This document shows, one piece after another, positions 1 through 8,600 of a DNA stretch of 10,053 nucleotides. The DNA comes from Isohypsibius dastychi (lineage: Eukaryota > Tardigrada > Eutardigrada > Parachela > Isohypsibiidae), in contig JAQIWT010001631.1 of the NCBI GenBank assembly GCA_034696485.1, forward strand, positions 1 to 10,053. The letters run 5' to 3'. Under the pieces are notes generated by a model. That model did no database searches. It was not told the DNA's origin and saw only the letters and a list, made by a program, of their open reading frames with translations. Position 1 is the stretch's first letter; each line of letters begins with the position of its first letter. The position numbers and the translations under genes were made by a program.

Positions 1-770
1 GTTTTTCGACCCGGAGATCCAGAAGTATCCTACTTGGAATGACACGGAATCCCAATCCTTGCAGAATATCGAGGGCGAGAAAGTAGGTAGGGTGCTCACA
101 GAAGGCGATGGGCTGGCTAGGTCCTTCTTTCCGGACGAAGAATTCGTTGCACACTAGGTTAAGAGTCATAGAAGCGCCGCACGTCACCATCAGATTTTCC
201 CTGCAAGAAAAGCTGTTTGCATTATTTAACTCGAAGAAGAATCAGAACATAGTATTTGGCGAAGTTTGATATCTTTGTAGTAAATAGACTAAATGACGCT
301 CGGTTTTTTTCCGGAGAAACCATGGGGCCGTGGTTTTCTGAATCGAAAAAGCTATACTTACGGAGGAATAGAGAATGCATGTTGCTCACTAAGGAAACCT
401 GACAGCGCTTGCCTGGCTGGATCACTTCCGGTCACTGTAAATAAAACACGTGACCATTCGATTTCGTGGCACGGGGTATTACAGCAAAGCAAACGGTCTT
501 ACCTGTTCCATACTGAAAGCAACTGGATCTCCAGTAATCATTTTGCTATTGAACAATAACATATCATGAATTTATTTTCTTACATATACAGTAATTCCAC
601 TGCTGGCGGATATGAAATGTTACCTCTGATATGGATTTCACTGCAGTTTCGATAATTTTACTACATTGGATAAGTTCCGTTGGATGAGGCGCTCCAATGT
701 GGAAGTTATATGACTCTGGATCATAATCACCGTGGCTGTCATATTCGTGCAAAACGGGTTTCGAGCTCAT
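1..770 (-). CDS. PLP-dependent aminotransferase, class I/II, N-terminal part (3' end outside window)
   Basis: Minus-strand gene; exons in transcript order are 770-624, 545-503, 434-362 and 200 to about 34 or the edge. All junctions are GT-AG, and the phases join without a stop. The start is ATG at 770-768, giving MSSKPVLHEYDSHGD. Family landmarks appear in the right order: a YNFHIGAPHP block like the N-terminal 'F-x-G-x-P' of these enzymes, then FQYGT, then SGFLSEQ, ENLMVTCGASMTLNL and CEHPTYFLALDILQGLG, the cofactor-phosphate and substrate-loop region. This pattern fits fold-type I aminotransferases of the MocR / YER152C-like group more than aspartate aminotransferase. The catalytic lysine lies beyond the window, so substrate and activity cannot be judged. 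The last exon either reads to the edge or ends at a donor at 33-32 (CAA|GTAGGA); the residues beyond that point look unlike the family. Longer upstream in-frame sequence to 1022 exists but looks non-conserved and may be 5' UTR. Confidence 0.85.
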
Positions 771-1737
771 TCTGTGTCTGGGAATTTGATCAGGGACAGA
801 AAATCCGCAGGCGAGCTGTGAAAGGAACTCACCAAAGAGAAGTCGTCGACGAAGAAAAATGCCAGATGTGGTGCTGCACATTGAGTCGAACCTCCGATAC
901 GTTTGCACTAGGTAGCTGTACAAGTAAATGGATTTATCAAGGAAGCGATTAAAACAGCGATAACAGAGCTTCAGTGTGTTGCTGTTTTGCTTCCGGTCGA
1001 GCGGGAGGCAGATCACAACCATAAATACGGAGGCGTATCGGCTTTACTCGTGTACAGTACAGTGCTGCTGCGCTACTCACGACAAAGAAAGAAAATAAAA
1101 GAAATATCAACAAAATAAAGTAATAACAAAACGAAAATTAACAAAAGAATAATAAATAACAAGTATAGATAATAATATCAAACAAAGTGGAGCAGTGACT
1201 AGAATGTTCACAATTGGATTTGTGATAGCTTCCGAGGAAACTTCTTGATATTCTTCATTTCTCTATAAACAGCGTAAGGAATAAATAAAGAGATTTTTCT
1301 TGAGCGAGAAAGGACCATTTTGAGCATCGGTATTACTGGTCCATCGAGCAGATTTATGAAAATTCGTCAGTATAGTTGTTGAAATTCTGCACACAGTTGA
1401 AAATGCGGAACCTCAGAGAAATCATGATCTTAGTCTTAGAAGCAGAGATCTGTATTTGCGACACCTTTTGATCGCCTTTAGAATCCAACATTGCTGTTGA
1501 TATATTAATTGTCGACATCTCAGGTAGAAATTTCAGGTAGAAATAATAGAACGTCAAAATATTTCTTCACAAAAACGCAATCCCGGAATACATTCATCAT
1601 TTAACTTGAAACCAATGAAAACAGACATGGGGTCCATAAATACGAAGACAAAAGAATGAGGAAACAAAACATACAGAACTCGTACAGAACTCCAGTGGCT
1701 CCCGGCTCAGGTCACGGCTCACGGGTGGTCCATTCTT
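771..1737. other. Spacer between TMEM65 and aminotransferase
   Basis: About 970 bp lie between the TMEM65 stop and the aminotransferase start, both on the minus strand. It should contain the TMEM65 3' UTR and the aminotransferase promoter and 5' UTR. A possible 5' UTR acceptor, CCCAGACACAG read on the minus strand, ends just before the aminotransferase ATG. I found no clear AATAAA signal for TMEM65 on the minus strand and no exon with recognisable protein similarity. Short open frames here look like chance. Confidence 0.55.
1081..1190. repeat. Strongly A-rich, strand-asymmetric tract
   Basis: About 110 nt of plus strand are dominated by A, with scattered T, G and C and words such as AAAATAAA, CAAAATAAA and AATAATAAATAA. 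The minus strand is correspondingly T-rich. It lies about 310 nt upstream of the aminotransferase start, so a poly(dA:dT)-type nucleosome-poor promoter element is possible. No regular repeat period is seen. Confidence 0.6.
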
Positions 1738-3726
1738 TTACGCCAGTTGGTTTTTGGCTGGAAGTTCTGCTTTGGAAGTTTTCGTGCTATCTTTGGCATT
1801 CTTATCCATTTCAGAATAATCCCAGAACAATAAAGGTGCCATTCCTAATATGCATCCAACGAGAATTCCAAACGTGCGACCCTGCAAAAAGGAATTAATA
1901 ATACAGTACAAGTTTGATATCTGGCGCTTTCAATGAATCTTCATGAAACAATTCTGAACATTTTTCATGAGAAAAGACGTGCAAAACTTTGTTCCTCAAT
2001 GTAATCTGAAATCATCAAAACACACAATAAATCACCGAAATTAATTCCTTGACACATGTCTCATCTTTTGTGTCCACATATACGTAATCGACAGCGAAGT
2101 CGGTTACCTACCAGACTCATAGCCCATCGAGTTTTTGGCATATCGGTTTGTGCTGGAGTTATTTTAGGTGGCTTTATTCCCAGTTTACTGACAGCGTGCT
2201 CGATCCATGTTGCTGACCTAAAAAACAATCCAAACGAGATGTATACAAATATACAGAAATAACAGTTTTGAAGCACGTTTCAAAAAAGTTATTCATTACA
2301 TTCGACAGTCCCCACCATACATAAGTCAGTCTGATCTACGAACTGTTGGCTAGACTTACCAAACACCACAAACATCGGAGACCGTGTTTCCTAACGCGGC
2401 AGCTGAAATAATACGTCGGGAATAAATGGGATGTGGAACTCAAGAAACTAGGTCGGCTATAACTGTACCAGCCATTGTTGAAATCGTGAAAACCATCCCG
2501 ACGCCTAAAGAAAAATCGGGTCTTCATTTCATTTGGACATCTGACAGGAAGACGTAATACCGTATCCGTACCCATGTCAATATATGAGCCGGCAACTATC
2601 ATCAGAAAATTATCTAGGAATCCAAATCCAACGAACGGGAGCGCAACGAAAAATGCAACTGCAAACTCAAACATGTTATGCACGTTAGTTGCCATATTTC
2701 AAAAACCGGAAAAAGGTCGGATATTACTATGGACGCCACAAACCACAGTATGTTTTGCGCTGACAAGGTGTATCTCAACACTGTATTTCACACTGTTGAT
2801 ACATACATTGTTAAAATACATTGTATTTAAGATTGTTAAATTTCAACACTGTACTTAACATCGTCAGGACTTCTGGTGCGCATAACGAACACGTTCTTCA
2901 AATAAAATCAAAATGAAAGGCGAAAATGAAATTTATATAGATTTTTCTTTCACGTAATTCTGAAGTAGTTCGATGAGACTATCCACAGATAAAACATTAG
3001 TACAAAGTTTTTAGGAAAAAACTTACGTTTTTTGAGCTCCTGTGATGTCGGAGGGACGGGCAAGTCTGAAACATACAAAACTCTATCAACTTCGCCTTTA
3101 AGTTTATGGGAATGTCAATTATAACGTTATGACGGAAAATTTTGAATGTTTTGTTGGTATTTAGAGTTATCCGATACAGCTGCGAAACGGACTGGCCAAA
3201 ACAAAGTTCTGGAAATTAAAATAAAGTTTTGGAAACTGCAATGGGCCAATTTAAATTATTTAATTAATCCCGACTCAGTGATTTGTAATTTTGCATCGAG
3301 ACGGTCAACTTTCGAACCGATACGTAGGATAGGATAAGCCTACTCGACCACAATTCCACACCAGTCCGACTCCGTCAGTCCGTCCACGATTTGAGGACCA
3401 CCGTTGCGTTTAGGAATTGTGTTGTGTCTGTAACAGCGTGGCTCGGTAAACGGAATCATACCTTGCTCGTCTTTGAACGTTAGGAGTTCTTGCAGGATGA
3501 GTTGCCGTTCCTCCGGTTCCAGAAGGAAAACAAAATTCCGTGCTTCGTCCAGATCGACCTTATGATTATCTCCACGCAGAGTAGTGACTGCCGTTCTCCA
3601 TCTCGGAATGTTGTACACTCTTGAACAAATGGTCAGACTTCGGATATATTTCGATCTGCAGGATAATTGTTCACGGGACATCAAACCCCGACTCAGGAAA
3701 TATTGGAATGTCCGAGTTAAAGGCAT
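1738..3726 (-). CDS. TMEM65: TMEM65 family mitochondrial inner-membrane protein, complete
   Basis: Seven exons in transcript order: 3726-3462, 3065-3027, 2658-2572, 2504-2469, 2402-2360, 2217-2112, 1881-1738, ending in TAA. They total 720 nt, or 239 residues; human TMEM65 is about 240. All introns are GT-AG and every phase matches. Residues 1-45 are rich in Arg with one acidic residue, as expected of a mitochondrial presequence. Residues 60-88 (EARNFVFLLEPEERQLI) match the soluble region before the membrane domain. Membrane segments lie near 103-122 (FVGFGFLDNFLMIVAG, the family signature), 131-152 (ISTMAAAALGNTVSD) and 193-212 (FGILVGCILGMAPLLFW). The tail is polar and Lys-rich. TMEM65 has been reported to act in mitochondrial Na+/Ca2+ exchange with NCLX; no function is proven here. 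The start at 3726 (A at -3) is preferred to the open frame reaching 3996 because only it gives an N-terminal targeting peptide; Met at 3681 is an alternative. Confidence 0.93.
2659..3026 (-). other. TMEM65 intron 2, with an imperfect hairpin and short repeats
   Basis: This 368-nt intron has no exon-like content. It contains an imperfect inverted repeat at 2775-2799, with arms TCAACACTGT and ACACTGTTGA matching at 9 of 10 pairs around a 5-nt loop. A second TCAACACTGTA copy is at 2843-2853, with several ATTGTTAAA or ATTGTATTTAA words between. It may be a decayed small mobile-element end or just low-complexity drift. Confidence 0.5.
3066..3461 (-). other. TMEM65 intron 1, with a short imperfect tandem repeat
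   Basis: This 396-nt intron separates the presequence exon from the 39-nt second exon. Donor GTATGA and acceptor TATGTTTCAG are clear. At 3203-3217 and 3223-3237 the plus strand carries two 15-nt copies (AAAGTTCTGGAAATT and AAAGTTTTGGAAACT) differing at two positions, with a 20-nt period. Nothing else is recognised. Confidence 0.55.
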
Positions 3727-4089
3727 ATTAGCAAAACAACAACAATTGAACCAGTCCGTTTCAATGTCAGCGTCTGTTGGAAAATTCGTGGATATTCGGA
3801 TGCATTTATCGCCTTTGTATTCTGCCAATTCCTGCTGACATGACTGGTGACGAAGATTGGAGTAGGAAAAAGTTGTGAAAGGTGCGCTTTGAAACCGGCC
3901 CACAGCAATATTGATGTTTACATACGGTATAGTTGTAGCCGGAGTGGAGTGTAGCATCTGATATGTGACGGAAGATATGGGCATGACCAAGCTCAAACTG
4001 AAACTGGTCTACGCCTTGCGGCTTTTGAAAAAATGGTATTCTTGTTATTCTCCTTGTTTTGTTTCTGTTTTCATGAATTCTTGTTTTAG

Positions 4090-4164
4090 GGCCCTCAGCA
4101 CTGCTCGAAAGGTCAAGGATGCTTCCGTTATTCCTGTCAGTTTTAACCCTTGATTATTTGTACG
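4090..4164 (+). other. Candidate 5' non-coding exon of the plus-strand gene
   Basis: A long pyrimidine-rich run ending GTTTTAG at 4089 looks like a strong 3' splice site, and TACG followed by GTAAGG at 4165-4170 looks like a good 5' splice site 75 nt later. The segment has no sustained coding character. A spliced leader exon of alpha2-delta is the simplest guess. Chance splice-like sites are common in AT-rich DNA, so this is tentative. Confidence 0.22.
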
Positions 4165-4271
4165 GTAAGGATCACTTTATATGACTTGATCAATTCAGTG
4201 CACATCGCCAAGAATGCATTGCAATTGCGGCTTGAGATTTTTCTTTGCTTGATTTCATTAGCAAGTTTTCG

Positions 4272-4295
4272 CGTGATCATTCATTCGTGATCATT
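4272..4295. repeat. Short direct repeat CGTGATCATT x2
   Basis: Two exact copies of the 10-mer CGTGATCATT start at 4272 and 4286, 14 nt apart, each containing the palindrome TGATCA. This could be a paired binding site in the divergent promoter region, or chance. Confidence 0.5.
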
Positions 4296-4752
4296 TGACG
4301 CTGGCTTTCGCTTTCGTTGCAATTCTGTCGGTCAGAACAGCTTACTAGTTACTACTAGTAGTATTCCATAAAGGCCACTTATATTTGATGAATTGGGTTT
4401 TCCAGAGAATCGGGCTGGACCGGGCCACTAGTTTTTTTACTAGATTTAGCCGGTTAGAGTAATTAAATTTCAGCATTGAACTTATTGTCTCGAAAAAAAA
4501 GATTAGTAATGGCCAATGACATTACAGGATGACGGAGAGCCAAATTTGGCCGTCGATAGACAAACATTTGCGTTTGCCGCCAAAACATATCCAAGATATT
4601 TAATTGGTTTGCGGCGGGGGAACCAAAAACACAGAGCTCCTCCTGTTTTTCGCCTCGTCTTCTCGATAGTCTCTCGCTGTACTGGCTCATGGACGCTGCT
4701 CCCGTTCAGCCGCTACTTTTTTCTCATGGAACCCTGTTCGTGCATTATGTTC

Positions 4753-4760
4753 TATATAAA
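4753..4760 (+). promoter_or_regulatory. TATA-box-like element
   Basis: TATATAAA on the plus strand is a consensus-like TATA box, about 850 nt upstream of the alpha2-delta start codon. It could drive a transcript whose 5' UTR is spliced to the acceptor at 5525. In AT-rich DNA such a match is expected by chance, so support is weak. Confidence 0.18.
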
Positions 4761-5525
4761 AACGTTTATCGATTACCTTACTGATGCAAACCTTTTCTGG
4801 CTCTGGAGGACATTTGCTCGAACTGCGTGTTAAATTCAATATGTTTGAAAGACATTTCTCAGATCGATGAACTATATTATTTCGTATTTTGGAAAGGTCA
4901 TGATAAGCACAAGTTGGTCTCTCGGTCCACGAAGACAAATTTCAAAACGTTTATCATCCGTGCAGAAAAAATCAGGGCTAATTTATCTTATCTAATTTTA
5001 TTTTAAATAAATCTGACAGTGAGCTAATCGTGATGGTATTTCGAACATTTTCTGCTCACTTTTCCGTAAATTGGTGTTTGAAAGTTGGTTTAACTATCTC
5101 AACTGCTCTTTTCGTGAAATAATTCTTACAATAATTTCAGGAGAAATTGCAGAGAAGCCCTTGGCCGCTCATGCATTACAAATGACGAATAAGAGGAAGC
5201 GTCGACGTGTCTGTGATTGATTCCGGGACAAGCACATTTTAAACTCTGTCCCTTATTCTTTACATGGAGTCCAATAAATCAAGTCTGCGTTTTCCCTATG
5301 ATCTGTGTAAAGCATGTCTCACTTCAATCCTCACCGTCCCGTTATTGCATCCCATTCCATCACATGCAAGCAAACCAATCCCACTGCATTTCATCCTTTT
5401 ACGTCGCCGCCAGAGGCTGTTTTTTCCCCATTAATCGCAGTTCCTCCTGTCACTAACCACAACCGTTATGACACTTCAACCACCTGAGCTGCTCTTCTTG
5501 AAAATGGCTCCTCTGTTATTTTTAG

Positions 5526-5603
5526 GTCTGCAAAAACTTGAATCTGGGTTGTTATTCACCAGTCCGTAAAGGTCATGGAAAGGACTGGTGGAGAAAAGGC
5601 ATA
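5526..5603 (+). other. Probable 5' UTR part of the alpha2-delta first coding exon
   Basis: A T-rich tract ending TTATTTTTAG at 5525 forms a good 3' splice site 78 nt before the start codon at 5604. A CACTAAC branch-like word occurs upstream near 5452. This suggests the first coding exon is preceded by at least one non-coding exon. The partner donor is not identified. Confidence 0.45.
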
Positions 5604-5604
5604 A
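5575..5604 (+). promoter_or_regulatory. uORF ending in TAATG on the main start codon
   Basis: A nine-residue upstream frame starts with ATG at 5575 and ends with TAA at 5602-5604; the last A of the stop is the first A of the alpha2-delta ATG. It is in a different frame from the main product. If the mRNA includes 5575, main-frame translation would need leaky scanning or termination-coupled reinitiation. Confidence 0.6.
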
Positions 5605-8600
5605 TGTTGGAGAGAATATTATTTAATCGGATATCATCTTGCACTTTATTATTTCTGTTGATTGGAAATGCAAATTGCGAATTATTTGGATCATCTCCGG
5701 AGGAAGCAGAGTTTAAGGGGACTTTATCGGGTGATGTTCAGAACTGGGCCACGCTGATACAGAATTATATTTTGGAGGTATTCAAACGGCTTTCCCTGTT
5801 AAAATCCAATCAATATGCCATCAGCGCGAAATTTTGTCATGCGCCTGGATTGTGATTTGTGTTTTGCAGTTGGCCAATTCGGCGATTGGAAGAGACAAAA
5901 CACAGAGCCTGTTTGATTCGGCTAATTACACTTTCGAATCCAAGGATGGCGACTCGCTCATTTCTAACGTCCAGGCTAGCTTAGGGGATTATCTGACTCG
6001 CAAGCGCGTTGCGGCTGAGGTAGTATCTGGTCTGTAATTATACTGAATTACTTAAAATAATTAATTTATTTTCAGCGAATTGCCAGCATGGCTGTAAAAG
6101 CGCATGACGAGTACTTGATGAGAAAACGCAATAACGAAACAATCAAGTATAAACGACTTCGCGATATGCCTTCGAACATTCTGTATCGGGATTCTGATGT
6201 ACCATCTACGCTCCCAAAAATGGAATTTCATCCGTGAGTTAAAAAGTTCTTTCATATAAAATATAAAATAAATAAATAAATAAATATAAAATCGAATAAT
6301 TACGGCAAAAGAGTAGGCATTGATAAATACAAATAAATTTTCGATCGATAATGAGTTTACTATGTCGGTAATCAGTATCGGAATTGAAAGCCGTAGCTCG
6401 TCATCCTCGTTCAGCCGACGAGATTACCAGAGCCATTAATTAGTTCAATTTGCAAACTTTTCCTTTGAAATGAACGCCCGTCTTGGCCCACTTGAGCTGC
6501 AAAGTGAAAATCGATTAGTTCATTTAGAGTGCGGAGATTTTAACTAAGATTTAAATTGAACCATTAACAGAATTGCCCCAAAAGTTTTTGTAAAATTAAA
6601 CGTCTTTGTTACAGACATTTCAAGCAGGATGTTAATCACGATTATAGCACGGTGAAAATTCCTGATCAGGTTCCTCGGGATGATGAGGCCATTTTGGATG
6701 CCGTTTATTATTCGGTGGAGCTGGATGGAGTGTTTCGCCAGAATAAAAAATCAGACCAGCTCATTCGGTATTTATGGATTTTTATTTGACACGAACGTTT
6801 TCCTTACTGCTTCATCGACTGACACTCTTCCTTTTTTGATTCGCCATCCAGCTGGCAATATTTTGGAACCAATCTCGGACTAATCCGGCTTTATCCCGGT
6901 CGCGAGTGGGATACAAATTTCGCGGGATTTTACAATGATTATGATCCACGCATTCGCCCTTGGTCCGCACTTAATATTGTGCACCTACTAACCTCAAGTG
7001 ATTACATAGTACATTATTTTTATAGGCATATCGCTGCTTCGAGTGGTCCCAAAGATGTCGTGATAGTACTTGATTGCAGGTAATTAAATGGAAAACTCGA
7101 CAAGATATGGTTGATGTAAATAAAAGCACAGCCTACCGTTTATTATTCCTTTATAATCTGAAAATAAAATGGAGTAAAACAAACAAAAAATGCCGAAAAA
7201 ATTAACAAAAAATCATGATAAAAATACAGTTTTTCGATATGTAAATTTTTAACCGTTTAAGTATGTTATTAGATGGCTTTTTGATGGTTTTTTACTTTGT
7301 GAATTGTATTTTAGATAAATTGTTCTTTTAGTGCCTCAATGATTGGAAAGAAGTTCGACATTGCAAAACAAGTAGCCATAACTGTGATCAATACTCTGAC
7401 GAAACAAGGTCAGTTCAGAAACTAATCGAATTGCTGCCTACAAAATATATCCGGCTAATTTCGCAGATTGGGTAAATATTGTATGCGCGCGTGAAAGCCA
7501 TTGGGATTCAGTTGGTCTGTAAGTTATCCTGTTCTTTTGGAATGTTTTGAATTTCATCAAAAAGGATTTGTTGACAGTTGGCATTATTATACCTCGGAGG
7601 TTTTGGGGTGCCAGGCCGGCTCCTTGGTACCCGCCACTAATGCCCATCGAAAAGATTTGGTGGAAAAAGTGTCACAACTTCAAGCTGGCGGAACCAGCGA
7701 ACTGGAGTAATCTAAAAAATATATCGAATAATTATTTTTATTGAAATATACATCTTCTCATACAGTTGTGTTCATATTTGTTTGTTAGGATTGGGTTCCG
7801 AATCGCGTTTGATCTTCTTGGAAGTAAACGTAGATCGCACTGTCAGAGCATCATCGTATTCGTTACCGATGGAAAGGGTACGCGACTGACCTCACATTTT
7901 AAGACAATGGAACTGGAACTGTGAACTGAGTTGTTTATTTAGACATTGATAACGAGGAGGTCCGCTGTGCACCCGGTTATTATACGCGATCGGGATGTGA
8001 GTGTCATCAAATCGATTTTTTGTCTGCTGCTTTTTAACCCGGTAGAAATTATTTCTCAGATGTACCAGGACCAGTTTGTCGATATAACTGGACGAAAGTC
8101 TGGGATGTCGCTGATGCACGAAACTCCGTAATATTTCCAAAAGTAAATTCCGATAAAGACACAACCCATTATTCGGCAATTTATCACGCAAGATTATATT
8201 TTTTAGGCAAGGATATTCAGTTTTCTGACGATTGATGAGGGGGAGATCTTCCCTGGAAAATTGTCATGTGGCCACGACGGAGTTATGATTCGGCTTCCAG
8301 ATGGAGAAGACCTGATTAACAAAATGCGTCCTTATTTTGACTATTTATCCCAACGGACCATGGAGTGGGAGGGATTGTGGACAGCTCCTTATCTTGATGC
8401 TTGGGGCTTGGGCGTTGCGATTACTTATGCGGTTCCGGCAGTCAGTAAAATCACGGGAAAGTACGAGAAATATACATCGATCTTCGACGCGAAAATAAAC
8501 GGATCTGTTTCCGCAAAATAATATTGATTGTGAAAGCTGAAATTATAAAACGTATTTTCTGGGAGTATTGATTTTTGACTTATTTGACTTCTTGTAGGAC

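Larger units (their letters stand above)
3727..5525. other. Intergenic region between divergent TMEM65 and alpha2-delta genes
   Basis: About 1.8 kb without recognisable protein-coding sequence separate the TMEM65 start (minus) from the alpha2-delta 5' UTR (plus), so both promoters should lie here. Open frames of about 60-105 codons occur but show no family motifs. Visible elements are a possible non-coding exon at 4090-4164, a direct repeat at 4272-4295, ACTAGT-rich words near 4345-4365 and 4427-4443, and a TATATAAA at 4753. No CpG-island-like block is evident. Confidence 0.55.

Noticed and set aside
1656-1898. Plus-strand open frame in this interval
   Set aside because: It is the reverse-strand shadow of the last TMEM65 exon, whose minus-strand translation clearly matches the family.
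3727-3996. N-terminal extension of TMEM65 through the open frame up to 3996
   Set aside because: The extra 90 residues are Cys/Thr-rich, show no similarity to the family and would bury the Arg-rich presequence. The start at 3726 gives the expected total length.
4345-4443. ACTAGT clusters as transposon terminal repeats
   Set aside because: The matches are only 5-6 nt, with no consistent longer arms, target duplication or transposase sequence nearby.
4516-4833. Open frame of about 105 codons on the plus strand as a gene
   Set aside because: It has no recognisable motif, no splice or promoter support and mixed composition, and overlaps an equally open minus-strand frame. It is probably chance.
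5217-5456. Plus-strand frame of about 79 codons as an alpha2-delta first exon
   Set aside because: The signal peptide is already encoded in the exon at 5604-5777, and this stretch has no family similarity; it is a pyrimidine-rich region before the 5525 acceptor.
8461-8521. Extension of alpha2-delta exon 13 past 8460
   Set aside because: The frame continues for 20 codons to a stop, but the GTACGA donor at 8461 joins ITGK to TIGVAGVD in the correct phase and matches the family.
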